NCBI RefSeq assembly: GCF_007096885.1
Contig: NZ_VJNO01000019.1
Span: 60,789-124,788, forward strand
From: Streptomyces sp. 130
GTDB lineage: Bacteria > Actinomycetota > Actinomycetes > Streptomycetales > Streptomycetaceae
Direction of reading: 5' to 3'
DNA length: 64,000 nt
In this document: positions 16,015 through 24,246 of the stretch, in pieces
Position numbering within the stretch: the stretch's first letter is position 1
Layout of the letters: the number at the start of each line of letters is the position of its first letter
Notes under the pieces: generated by a model
Database searches by the model: none
The model's input: only the letters and a program-made list of their open reading frames with translations
Told to the model about the DNA's origin: nothing
Program-made: the position numbers and the translations under genes

Positions 16015-17613
16015 CTACCAGCTGGTCTTGCGGTACAGCTCCCACATCTGCATGACGGTCTGCGGGTCCAGGGCGCGTTCGCCGCCGCCGATGTCCTCGC
16101 CCGCCGCCACGTACAGCTTGCCCTGCCACAGCGGCAGCAGCCGCACATCGTCCACCAGGATCTCCTGGGCCCGTTCGAACTCCTTGGAGACCGCGCCCCG
16201 GTCGCTCTGCCGGCGGGACTGGGGCAGCAGCCGCCCGGTGATCTCGTCCTTCAGGTACGGCATGCCCGTGACGCTGTTCCTGCCGACGAACGGGGCGATG
16301 AAGTTGTCCGGGTCCGGGAAGTCCGGGAACCAGCCTCGGCCGAAGACCGGGTACTCCCCCTTGTTGAAGCCTTCCTGGAAGGTCTTCCACGGCCGGTGCT
16401 TCAGGGTGATGCGGAAGAGGCCGGACGCCTCCAGCTGGCGCTTGAGCTCGTCGAACTCCGGTGCCGTCGATGATCCGTAGCGGTCCGTCGTGTACCAGAA
16501 GGTCATGGGGACGGGCGTGGTGATCTGCGCGTCGGCCAGAATCCGGCGGGCCTTGTCCCGGCTGGGGTTGCCGAAGGTGTCGAAGAAGCTGGTGGTGTGC
16601 GTCGCGATGCCCTTGGGGACCATCGAGTACAGCGGTTCGGCCGTGCCCCGGTAGACCTTGGCGACGAGCGCGTCCCGGTCGATCAGCTGGGCTATCGCCC
16701 GCCGGACGGCCGGTTTCCCGGCGGCGGGGTCGTCCGGGTTGAAGACCAGGAAGCGGATGTCGGCGCCGGTGGACTCCACGATCTGGAGGTCGGCGCCCTC
16801 CCCGTCGCCGTTGCTCTTGCCGTCCTCGATGCCGACGACGTCCTCGGCGGACAGACCGCGGTAGGTGGCGTCGATCTCGTTCTTCCGGAGCGCCTTGACC
16901 ATGGCGCCGGAGTTCTTGAAGTACCGGATGGTCACGGCGTCGTTCTTGCGGTCGGCGAACCCCTTGTAGTCGGGGTTCCGCACCAGTTCGGAGCGGTCGC
17001 CCTGCTCGTAGGCGTCCAGCAGGTAGGGCCCGGAGCCGGTGACCTTGCCGTCGTCGCGGATCTTGTGCTGCGAGTACGCGCTCGGCGCGACCAGGGACAT
17101 GGCCGGGGTGGCCAGCACGAACGGGAAGGTGGCGTCGGGCTTCTTCAGGTTGAAGACGACGACGTCGTCGCCCTTGGTCTCGATCCGGTCGAGCGAGCCG
17201 AGCATGCCGACCGGCCCGCCCTTGACGCCGATCTCCGAGATCCGGTCGATGGAGTACTTCACGGCCGCCGCGTCCAGCTTGTCGCCGTTGGAGAACTTCA
17301 GCCCCTCGCGGAGCCTGCAGCGGTAGGCGGTGCTGGTGCGGTCGGTGAACCTGCACTCCTCGGCCGCGTCCGGCTCGGGCGTCGTACTGCCGGTGGGGAA
17401 GCTCACCAGGGTCTGGAAGACGTTCCGCATCAGCTCCCAGGAGCCGTCCCACGCCGCCGCCGGATCCAGGGTCGAAGGCTCACTGGTCGTCCCGACCGCG
17501 AGCTTCTGCTCCACATCCGACCCACCGCCGGGCAGCAGCCCGCAGCCGGCCAGCAAGAACAGGGACGCAAGGGCTGCAGCGACCTGCAGACTGGCCCGGT
17601 AGAACACGTGCAC
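16015..17613 (-). CDS. Family 5 solute-binding lipoprotein (oligopeptide/nickel type)
   Basis: A 532-residue extracellular binding protein of the SBP_bac_5 (OppA/DppA) family. It has a hydrophobic signal with lipobox LLAGC (about residues 20-24), a poly-Gly start of the mature protein, and the conserved signature region ending FSNGDKLDAAAVKYSIDRI. Such proteins capture peptides or similar solutes for an ABC importer. No permease or ATPase gene adjoins it, so it must work with a remote transporter or act in signalling. Confidence 0.88.
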   Translation of the reverse strand: MHVFYRASLQVAAALASLFLLAGCGLLPGGGSDVEQKLAVGTTSEPSTLDPAAAWDGSWELMRNVFQTLVSFPTGSTTPEPDAAEECRFTDRTSTAYRCRLREGLKFSNGDKLDAAAVKYSIDRISEIGVKGGPVGMLGSLDRIETKGDDVVVFNLKKPDATFPFVLATPAMSLVAPSAYSQHKIRDDGKVTGSGPYLLDAYEQGDRSELVRNPDYKGFADRKNDAVTIRYFKNSGAMVKALRKNEIDATYRGLSAEDVVGIEDGKSNGDGEGADLQIVESTGADIRFLVFNPDDPAAGKPAVRRAIAQLIDRDALVAKVYRGTAEPLYSMVPKGIATHTTSFFDTFGNPSRDKARRILADAQITTPVPMTFWYTTDRYGSSTAPEFDELKRQLEASGLFRITLKHRPWKTFQEGFNKGEYPVFGRGWFPDFPDPDNFIAPFVGRNSVTGMPYLKDEITGRLLPQSRRQSDRGAVSKEFERAQEILVDDVRLLPLWQGKLYVAAGEDIGGGERALDPQTVMQMWELYRKTSW

Positions 17614-17724
17614 GCTCCTCGATCAGCCGTGGGTCGGCAGACCATACCGCAGTGCCCCGCCAGGTCAACCCGCAGGCCTGGCAGGGCACTTGAGGCAATC
17701 GGGACCATATCGGCCCAGCCCGGA

Positions 17725-18480
17725 TCAGCCGACTCCGGCATTCAGGAAGATGCCGCCGTCGACCACCAGGGTCTGGCCCGTGATCCAGGCGGACTGGTCG
17801 GAGGTGAGGAAGGCCGCGGCGCCGCCGATGTCCTTCGGCACCCCGAGCCTGCCGAGCGGGTAGGCCGCCGCCGCCTCCTCCTCACGGCCCTCGTACAGCG
17901 CCTGGGCGAACCGGGTCTTGACGACCGCCGGCGCGATCGAGTTGACCCGGACCACCGGCGCGAACTCGTGCGCCAGCTGAAGGGTCAGGTTGACCATGGC
18001 CGCCTTGCTCATCCCGTACGCGCCGATGAACGGCGAGGCCGAGACACCGGCGACCGAGGCGATGTTGACGATCGCCCCGCCGTTCTCCTTCTGCCACGCC
18101 TTCCAGGTCTGCTGGGCGAAGCCGAGCGCCGAGACCACGTTGGTCTCGAAGACCTTGCGGGCGACGTTCAGGTCGAGCTCCGCGATCGGCCCGAAGACCG
18201 GGTTGGTGCCGGCGTTGTTGACCAGGAAGTCGACCCGGCCGAACGCCTCCATGGTGCGGGCGACGGCCTCCGCCTGGTGCGCCTCGTCGTGCGCCTTGCC
18301 GGCGACGCCGATGACCCGGTCGGCGCCGAGCGTCTCGACGGCCTCCTTCAGGGCGTCCTCGTTGCGCCCGGTGATGCACACCCGGTCGCCGCGCTCGACG
18401 AGCGCCTGCGCGATGCCGTAGCCGATGCCCCGGCTCGCACCGGTGATCAGCGCGACCTTGCCGCTGTCCTGCACAGTCAT
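17725..18480 (-). CDS. FabG-like short-chain dehydrogenase 1
   Basis: A 251-residue classical SDR, second of two adjacent genes. The cofactor loop TGASRGIG is at about 14-21, NNAGTNP at about 88-94, the catalytic Ser is in IASVAG and Tyr/Lys are in YGMSKAA. All catalytic residues are present. It starts 20 bp after the upstream SDR stops, so both are probably on one transcript. The 3-oxoacyl-ACP-reductase-like sequence and the operator upstream suggest fatty-acyl or beta-oxidation chemistry, but SDR substrates cannot be read from sequence. Confidence 0.88.
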   Translation of the reverse strand: MTVQDSGKVALITGASRGIGYGIAQALVERGDRVCITGRNEDALKEAVETLGADRVIGVAGKAHDEAHQAEAVARTMEAFGRVDFLVNNAGTNPVFGPIAELDLNVARKVFETNVVSALGFAQQTWKAWQKENGGAIVNIASVAGVSASPFIGAYGMSKAAMVNLTLQLAHEFAPVVRVNSIAPAVVKTRFAQALYEGREEEAAAAYPLGRLGVPKDIGGAAAFLTSDQSAWITGQTLVVDGGIFLNAGVG

Positions 18481-18500
18481 GATGTCCGCAGCCCTTCGGG

Positions 18501-19262
18501 TCAGTTGAGCGGTCCGCCGGCCACGTACATGACCTGGCCGGAGACGAAGCCGGCGGCGTCGCCCGTGAAGAAGGCGATGGCGTTGGCGATGTCGTCGGGG
18601 ACGCCGACGCGCTGCACCGGGATCTGCGTCGCGGCGGCCGCCTGGAACTCCTCGAAGCCCATGCCGACGCGGGCCGCGGTCTGCGCCGTCATCTCGGTGA
18701 CGATGAAGCCGGGCGCGACGGCGTTGGCGGTGATGCCGAACTTGCCGAGCTCCTTGGCCAGGGTCTTGGTGAAGCCCTGGAGGCCCGCCTTGACCGCCGA
18801 GTAGTTGGCCTGGCCGCGGTTGCCGAGCGCCGAGGAGGAGGACAGCGAGACGATACGGCCGAACTTGGCGTCCACCATGTGCTTCTGGACGGCCTTCGCC
18901 ATCAGGAACGCGCCCTTGAGGTGCACGTTCATCACGGTGTCCCAGTCGGACTCGCTCATCTTGAAGAGCAGGTTGTCGCGGAGCACGCCCGCGTTGTTGA
19001 CGAGGATCGTCGGGGCGCCGAGCTCGGCGGCGACCCGTGCGACCGCGGCCTCCACCTGGGCGCTGTCGGACACGTCGCAGCCGACGGCGAGGGCCTTGCC
19101 CCCGGCAGCGGTGATCTTCTCGACGGTGTCCGCGCAGGCCGCCTCGTCGAGGTCGAGTACGGCGACGGCGCGGCCCTCGGCCGCCAGACGTACCGCGGTG
19201 GCGGCACCGATGCCCCGGGCCGCTCCCGTCACGATGGCTACGCGCTGCTCGCTGGTCGTCAT
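18501..19262 (-). CDS. FabG-like short-chain dehydrogenase 2 (3-oxoacyl-ACP reductase type)
   Basis: A 253-residue SDR close to FabG: TGAARGIG at about 12-19, NNAGVLRD at about 88-95, LSSSSAL with the catalytic Ser, YSAVKAGLQGF with Tyr and Lys, and the C-terminal VAGG that supports tetramer packing. It is the first gene of a two-gene SDR operon. An AGGAGAG lies before the ATG. The palindrome at 19334-19349, 72 bp upstream, resembles operators bound by TetR-type acyl-CoA regulators. Confidence 0.9.
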   Translation of the reverse strand: MTTSEQRVAIVTGAARGIGAATAVRLAAEGRAVAVLDLDEAACADTVEKITAAGGKALAVGCDVSDSAQVEAAVARVAAELGAPTILVNNAGVLRDNLLFKMSESDWDTVMNVHLKGAFLMAKAVQKHMVDAKFGRIVSLSSSSALGNRGQANYSAVKAGLQGFTKTLAKELGKFGITANAVAPGFIVTEMTAQTAARVGMGFEEFQAAAATQIPVQRVGVPDDIANAIAFFTGDAAGFVSGQVMYVAGGPLN

Positions 19263-19333
19263 GCTTGGCTCTCCTCGCCCTTGGATAGCGGCTCAGCGGA
19301 CGTCAGGGGCTCCGGAGAGAAACCGCCCGATGA

Positions 19334-19349
19334 CTGAGCAACCGCTTAG
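19334..19349. promoter_or_regulatory. Palindromic operator CTnAGCnnnnGCTnAG upstream of the SDR operon
   Basis: CTGAGCAACCGCTTAG, symmetric at six positions per arm, 72-87 bp upstream of the first SDR start. It stands in a locally less GC-rich stretch (19320-19372), as promoters in such genomes do. The form is like TetR-family operators linked to fatty-acid use; no TetR gene adjoins. Confidence 0.5.
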
Positions 19350-19428
19350 TACCTTCAGCAGACGAGACGCTAGAAGCCCTGGCACCCGGTGTCAACGGGC
19401 CACGGGCGCAGCGGCGCATGTCACACTC

Positions 19429-19469
19429 CGCCCGGCCGCCGTCACGCGGTGGACGGGCGGCGGCCGGGG
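19429..19469 (-). terminator. GC-rich hairpin after the DUF3037 gene
   Basis: CCGGCCGCC at 19432-19440 pairs with GGCGGCCGG at 19458-19466; the stem can extend with a bulge. It lies just past the minus-strand stop at 19476. Confidence 0.4.
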
Positions 19470-19475
19470 CGGCGG

Positions 19476-19859
19476 TCAGCGCACCAGCAGGTCGAGCAGC
19501 CGCTCCACCTCGGCCTCCGGATCGGCGGTGAGGCCGCTGTGCACGGGCCCGGGCTGTACGACGGTTGAGCGCGGCGCGATCAGCCAGCGAAAGCGCCTGC
19601 CCGCGTCGTCGCCGGCGGCCTGGCCCGCGTCCGTGCCGCCGCGGCAGATGCCCTCGACCGCGTGCAGCGCGGCCCGGACCCCCGTCACGTCGGCGCCGGG
19701 GTCGAGCGCCTTCAGCTTGGCCTCGTCGAGCTCGGTGCGGGCGGCCACGAAGCCCTTGGCGCGGCAGTAGACCACCACCCCGGCGTTGAAGCACTCCCCG
19801 CGCTGGACGCGGGGGACGACGCGCAGCAGCGCGTACTCGAAGACATCGCGTCCGCTCAT
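19476..19859 (-). CDS. DUF3037 protein
   Basis: A 127-residue protein of the DUF3037 family: FEYALLRVVPRVQRGECFNAGVVVYCRAKGFV at the N-terminus is diagnostic, followed by ICRGG near residue 80 and PRSTVVQPGPVHSG. Function is unknown. Its ATG overlaps the stop of the HipA-like kinase (ATGA), and this kinase/DUF3037 pairing is recurrent in bacteria, so the two proteins probably act together. Confidence 0.85.
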   Translation of the reverse strand: MSGRDVFEYALLRVVPRVQRGECFNAGVVVYCRAKGFVAARTELDEAKLKALDPGADVTGVRAALHAVEGICRGGTDAGQAAGDDAGRRFRWLIAPRSTVVQPGPVHSGLTADPEAEVERLLDLLVR

Positions 19860-20707
19860 GCCCGGCCGCCCTTCTCGCCGTCCGTCGCGCGGGGGCGCGG
19901 GGCCAGGCGCTCGGTGATCCAGCCCGGGGCCTGGGACGGCTTGTCGGGGGTGGGCGCGTCCATGACGATCCGCTCGTGGACGGTGGCCGCGCGGGCGGCC
20001 AGCGCGTCCACGTACGCCTGCCGCAGCTCGTCAGTCGAGCCAAAGCCCGGCTCGTCCACCAGCCACTCGTCGGGGACGTCGGCGGCGGCCTCGGCGAGCA
20101 GCTCGGGCGTCACCAGCGGGGCGAGTTCGGCGGCGGCCGAGGCGATGTCGGGCCGGAAGGGGGCGAGGGCGTGGTCGGAGGCGTTGTACGGCTTGGCGGC
20201 GGACGCCTGGGCGCCGGGCCAGTTGTGGTGCCAGATCATGGTGGCGCCGTGGTCGATGAGCCAGAGGTCGCCGTGCCAGACGAGCATGTTCGGGTTGCGC
20301 CAGGACCGGTCGACGTTGTTGATCAGCGCGTCGAACCAGACGACGCGCCCGGCCTCGCGCGGGTCCACCTCGTAGGCGAGCGCGTCGAAGCCGAGCGAGC
20401 CGGGCAGGAAGTCCATCCCGAGGTTCAGGCCGCCGCTGGCCTTCAGCAGCTCCTGCACCTCCTGGTCCGGCTCGGCCAGTCCGATGACCGGGTCGAGCTG
20501 GATGCGCACGAGCTCGGGCACCCGCAGCCCGAGCCGTCGCCCGAGCTGCCCGCAGATCACCTCCGCGACCAGCGTCTTCCGGCCCTGCCCGGCTCCGGTG
20601 AACTTCATGACGTACGTGCCGAGGTCGTCGGCCTCGACGATCCCCGGGAGCGACCCGCCTTCACGCAGGGGCGTGACATAGCGGGTCGCTACGACCTCTT
20701 CCAGCAC
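19856..20707 (-). CDS. HipA-like kinase domain protein
   Basis: A 283-residue single-domain protein with a HipA-type kinase fold. Seen are the ATP-site strand YVMKFTGAGQGRKTLVAE with the likely Lys at about residue 34, the catalytic loop FDALINNVDRSWRNPN, and WLIDHG in the place of DFG. HipA proper is about 440 residues and has an antitoxin, HipB; here neither the N-terminal HipA domain nor a HipB-like gene exists. Its partner is the overlapping DUF3037 gene. Serine/threonine or small-molecule phosphorylation is plausible, but the target is unknown. Confidence 0.82.
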   Translation of the reverse strand: MLEEVVATRYVTPLREGGSLPGIVEADDLGTYVMKFTGAGQGRKTLVAEVICGQLGRRLGLRVPELVRIQLDPVIGLAEPDQEVQELLKASGGLNLGMDFLPGSLGFDALAYEVDPREAGRVVWFDALINNVDRSWRNPNMLVWHGDLWLIDHGATMIWHHNWPGAQASAAKPYNASDHALAPFRPDIASAAAELAPLVTPELLAEAAADVPDEWLVDEPGFGSTDELRQAYVDALAARAATVHERIVMDAPTPDKPSQAPGWITERLAPRPRATDGEKGGRA

Positions 20708-21045
20708 TTTCTCAGGCCACCCATCTCTTCAGCCATACAGTCCACGGACCACTTCTCCGGAGCGGAGCGGGAGGGATCACGAGTCGACGGCGCCGGGGAG
20801 AATCCGGGGAGTCCGGCCGGCGAGCCGGTCCCCCGCTTCCCGAGCAGACCGTCGAAGGTGCCGCGCCCCTTGCCGCCGGTTTCCGGCATGAAGTGAGTAT
20901 CGTAACCGAGGGTGATCGCAGGCGCGGAGCGGAGTCCGTCCCCGAGGCCCGTCGAACGGGGCGACGAGTGCCGCCCCGGGTGCCGTCAAGCCCAGCACGG
21001 CGGCCCGCGCCCGGCACGCCTTCGACACCGTCAGCCTGCTCCGTC
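20708..21045. other. Intergenic region with no recognised gene
   Basis: About 340 bp upstream of the HipA-like gene. I see nothing convincing beyond the probable promoter of that gene. Confidence 0.5.
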
Positions 21046-21230
21046 GCGACGGGCGTACTCGACCGCTCCGTGACACCAGCCTCGCCGTCGTCCGCAGCCT
21101 GACCGAGCTCGCCGAAGCCAAGGGCGCCGCCCTCTCCCAGCTCGCTCCGGCCTGGCTGCTCGCGCGGTAGGACTACACCGTCCCCATCCCCGGCTCGCGC
21201 GACCCCGAGAACACCGCCGCCCGCACTGAC
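21046..21230 (+). pseudogene. Fragment of an aldo/keto reductase gene
   Basis: Codons from about 21087 read VVRSLTELAEAKGAALSQLA, then PAWLLAR, a TAG stop at 21168-21170, and DYTVPIPGSRDPENTAA. This is the C-terminal part of a bacterial aldo/keto reductase (the LA-WLLA...PIPG-R signature). No N-terminal barrel or start is present upstream and the frame is closed by the stop, so it is a decayed remnant. Confidence 0.7.
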
Positions 21231-21458
21231 GCTCCTCCCTCACGCCCGCCGCTTCCACCGTGGGGCGGCGGGCGCTTCCGCCCTCGCGTCGCGCCGAGGA
21301 CCGGCGCCGGTGCAGCTGCCGGTCGAGGCCGACCGGCCGGCCCCGTACTGCCACGGCGCCGGCAATGGTCCCGCTGGTCCCGCCGCACGGGATGGTGTGC
21401 CTGATCTGCCGACGCCGCAGACGGCCGCGGGCGCAGGGGCGCGACACGGCGGGGGTGA

Positions 21459-22007
21459 TCATTCGGCCGGGGCTGAGGCGTCCCCGCGGCCGGGGGGCGG
21501 TGGCGGTGGCGGTCGCTCGATGCTGAACTCGCGGGTCACCGGATTGACCCGGGCCGGCAGCACGGTGCCCTGCGCCGCACCGCCGAACCGGTCCTTCAGC
21601 ACCTTGTCGGCGCACTCGAACGGGTCGAATCCAGGGCCGCTGACACGGAGCGTGAGCCGGATCCGGTCGCGGTAGTCGTTGGTGGGCGAGGCGGACGCGA
21701 CCGCCAGGACCAGCGCTGTCGCGTCGACGCCCTGGGCGGCTAGCCGCTGAGTGGCCCGCCGTTCGTCGCGGGCGTTGATGATGGTGCCCAGGCCGATCCA
21801 CGCGACGAACGCCGCGGCCAGGGCGACGCCCAGGCCGGCCCATCCCCACCCGGCGCCGGTCTCACCGCTCTCGGCCACGGTGCGGACCGTGGCGTGGACG
21901 CAGAACCCGCCGGCGCCCAGCAGCAGCAGCGCGCCCACCACGCATTCGGCGGCTGTGATCCCTGGGCCTTTGGGCTCGATCAGGGCGGGTTCCCGGGCGG
22001 TCGCCAT
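21459..22007 (-). CDS. Two-helix membrane protein, DUF3592-like
   Basis: A 182-residue protein with membrane segments at about residues 19-41 and 54-75, then a soluble domain with the pattern of DUF3592-type proteins (QGVDATALVLAV...YRDRIRLTLRV...TVLPARVNPVTREF). The C-terminus is a poly-proline run (about 165-172) and an Ala/Gly tail. The ATG start fits the hydrophobicity. Function unknown. Confidence 0.65.
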   Translation of the reverse strand: MATAREPALIEPKGPGITAAECVVGALLLLGAGGFCVHATVRTVAESGETGAGWGWAGLGVALAAAFVAWIGLGTIINARDERRATQRLAAQGVDATALVLAVASASPTNDYRDRIRLTLRVSGPGFDPFECADKVLKDRFGGAAQGTVLPARVNPVTREFSIERPPPPPPPGRGDASAPAE

Positions 22008-22148
22008 GGCCGCAGCGTAATGGCACGGAGTGGTGTGCGTAAGGGCCGTTCACCGCCGCTGTCGCACGAGGACTGGCGCCGGCCGTCCTCCCTCGTGAAC
22101 CGTGCGTCCCTGCCGCCGACCTCGCGATCGGGGCCACGGACGTCGGTG

Positions 22149-22161
22149 GTGAGCGCTAACA
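22149..22161. promoter_or_regulatory. LacI-type operator, distal site of the arabinose regulator gene
   Basis: GTGAGCGCTAACA, one variant half of the LacI-type palindrome centred on AGCGCT. It lies 245-257 bp upstream of the regulator's start; a second copy is 87 bp downstream. Confidence 0.65.
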
Positions 22162-22235
22162 TTCACGGCGTCTCCCCCTGTTTCTCCCCTGGGCCAGCCA
22201 ATTACGCATCGGCGCGCGGTCGTTGTGAGTGAGAC

Positions 22236-22248
22236 TGTTAGCGCTCAC
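22236..22248. promoter_or_regulatory. LacI-type operator, proximal site of the arabinose regulator gene
   Basis: TGTTAGCGCTCAC, the reverse complement form of the 22149 site. The pair suggests looping autoregulation. The same motif occurs at both divergent arabinose promoters near 27.6-27.8 kb. Confidence 0.7.
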
Positions 22249-22405
22249 TGAGGGAGTTGCCGTCTGGCCGCGCGGGGTGACGGGAGGAGGCCCGGGCCTC
22301 GGGGCCGTACCTTGGCCGGGGCGTAGATTGAACGTTCATGCGGATCACCCGCGACCCCGGGCGGACAGCCGGGTCGGGGGCGGCCACCGTCAGGAGGAGA
22401 TGGGT

Positions 22406-23440
22406 GTGGAGGACGCCACGGCGACGAGTCCAGTGGTGCGGGAACCGGCGATGACGGATGTCGCGCGGCTCGCGGGCGTGTCCCACCAGACGGTGTCCCG
22501 GGTGCTCAACAGCCATCCGAACGTGCGCGAGCAGACCCGGCTGAGGGTGCTCGCGGCCGTGAAGGAGCTGGGCTACCGGCCCAACCGCGCGGCGCGCGCC
22601 CTGGTGACCGGCCGCTCGCAGCTCATCGGCGTGATCGCCCAGAACTCCACGCTGTACGGACCCTCCTCGCTCCTGGCCGCCTTCGAGATCGCCGCCGCCC
22701 GTCAGGGCTTCGCGGTGAGCGTGCACCGGGTGCCCGAGCTGGGCCAGTCCTCGATCACCGCCGCCGTCGAGCGCCACCGCGACGAGCGCGTGGCCGGGAT
22801 CGTCGTCATCGCGCCCACCGCCTCGGCCGACGCCGCGCTGGCCGGGGTGCCCGCCGAGGTCCCCCTGGTCACCATCGACGGCGACCCCGAGCGCGGCGCG
22901 CCGATGGTCTCCGTCGACCAGGAGCAGGGCGCCTACGAGGCCACCAGGCACCTGCTGGAGGCGGGCCACGAGACGGTGTGGCACATCTCGGGCCCGCCGG
23001 ACTGGTTCGACGCGGCGGGCCGCATCCGCGGGTGGCGCCGCGCGCTCCGGGAGGCCGGGGCGGAGGTGCCGCCGGTCAGCACGGGCGACTGGTCCGCCGC
23101 CTCCGGGTACCGGGCGGGGCAGATGCTGGCCCGGATGCCCGAGGTCACCGCGGTCTTCGCGGCCAACGACCACCAGGCGCTCGGCGCCCTGCGCGCCATG
23201 ACCGAGCGGGGGCGTTCGGTCCCGGACCAAGTGAGCGTCATCGGGTTCGACGACGTGCCCGAGTCGGCGTTCTACTCGCCGCCGCTGACCACCGTGCGCC
23301 AGGACTTCGGCGCGGTCGCCACCACGTCGCTCGACCTGCTCCTCGGCCTGGTCAACGGTGCCGAGCCGAAGGGCGCGCAGCCCGTCATCACCCCGGAGCT
23401 GGTCCGCCGGGAGAGCGTGCGGCCCCCCGCCGGCCGCTGA
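22406..23440 (+). CDS. LacI-family regulator of the arabinose locus
   Basis: A 344-residue LacI/GalR repressor. The helix-turn-helix MTDVARLAGVSHQTVSRVLN is at about residues 16-35, followed by the hinge and a periplasmic-binding-protein-like effector domain (GVIAQ; FAANDHQALGALRA; IGFDDVPES). GTG at 22406 is chosen because AGGAGG at 22392-22397 is 8 nt away; the ATG at 22400 would leave only 2 nt. The motif TGTTAGCGCTcAC, found twice upstream and at both arabinose promoters, fits a LacI operator, so this is probably the arabinose repressor. It is not related to the GntR-type AraR of Bacillus. Confidence 0.88.
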   Translation: MEDATATSPVVREPAMTDVARLAGVSHQTVSRVLNSHPNVREQTRLRVLAAVKELGYRPNRAARALVTGRSQLIGVIAQNSTLYGPSSLLAAFEIAAARQGFAVSVHRVPELGQSSITAAVERHRDERVAGIVVIAPTASADAALAGVPAEVPLVTIDGDPERGAPMVSVDQEQGAYEATRHLLEAGHETVWHISGPPDWFDAAGRIRGWRRALREAGAEVPPVSTGDWSAASGYRAGQMLARMPEVTAVFAANDHQALGALRAMTERGRSVPDQVSVIGFDDVPESAFYSPPLTTVRQDFGAVATTSLDLLLGLVNGAEPKGAQPVITPELVRRESVRPPAGR

Positions 23441-23493
23441 CCGGGCCCCGCACGCCGGGTGCGGGGCCCGGGCGCGGGCGGTGTGCGCCGGTG

Positions 23494-24246
23494 TCAGGCG
23501 GCTCCGGGGTTGCCGTAGTAGGCGTCCGGGCCGTGCTTGCGGGTGAAGTGGCGGTCCAGCAGGTGCTGCGGGGGTGCCACCGGGCCCAGGGCGATGGTGT
23601 GCAGGGCCATCTCCGCCACCGCCTCGCAGATGATGGCGTGCTCCAGGGACTTGGTGGCGTCGGCGCCCCAGGTGAACGGGCCGTGGTGGGCGACGAGGGC
23701 TCCGGGCACCTCCCCGGCCCGGGTGTCGTCGCGCTCCAGGAGGTCCACGATGACCTGCCCGGTGTTGTACTCGTAGTCCCTGGCGCACTGCTCGGGCGTC
23801 AGCGCGGCGGTGACGGGGACGGGCCCGTTGAAGGTGTCGGCGTGGGTGGTGCCGAGCACCGGGATCGGGCGCCGGGCCTGGGCGAAGGCGACGGCGTGGG
23901 TGGAGTGGGTGTGGGTCACCCCGCCGATCGAGGGGAAGGCCAGGTAGAGGCTGCGGTGCGTCTCGGTGTCGGTGGACGGGCGCAGCCGGCCCTCCACGAC
24001 GCTCCCGTCGGCCAGCGAGACGACGACGAGGTCGTCGGCGCGCAGCGCGTCGTAGGAGACCCCGGACGGCTTGATGACGAAGACGCCGGCCTCCCGGTCG
24101 ACGCCGCTCACATTGCCCCAGGTGAGGGTGGCGAGCCCGGCCCGGGGGATGCGGAGGTTGGCTTCGAGTACCTCACGGCGCAGCTCTTCGGATACGGTCC
24201 CGGTCACGGAGGGCTCCGTCCTGGTGGAGGTGTCGGCGGCGGTCAC
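23494..24246 (-). CDS. araD: L-ribulose-5-phosphate 4-epimerase
   Basis: A 250-residue class II aldolase-family zinc enzyme that converts L-ribulose 5-phosphate to D-xylulose 5-phosphate. It follows E. coli AraD closely: TLTWGNVSGVDRE, FVIKPSGVSYD, the zinc ligands in THTHSTHAVAFAQ with a later His in HHGPFTWG, GTTHADTF, and a RKHGPDAYYG end. The GTG at 24246 overlaps the araA stop by 4 bp (GTGA). An alternative GTG at 24207 would give a length nearer to E. coli's and has GGAG-like bases upstream. Last gene of araB-araA-araD. Confidence 0.93.
   Translation of the reverse strand: MTAADTSTRTEPSVTGTVSEELRREVLEANLRIPRAGLATLTWGNVSGVDREAGVFVIKPSGVSYDALRADDLVVVSLADGSVVEGRLRPSTDTETHRSLYLAFPSIGGVTHTHSTHAVAFAQARRPIPVLGTTHADTFNGPVPVTAALTPEQCARDYEYNTGQVIVDLLERDDTRAGEVPGALVAHHGPFTWGADATKSLEHAIICEAVAEMALHTIALGPVAPPQHLLDRHFTRKHGPDAYYGNPGAA

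Noticed and set aside
19476..20707. HipBA toxin-antitoxin module
   Set aside because: There is no HipB-like HTH gene, the kinase is single-domain, and its partner is DUF3037.
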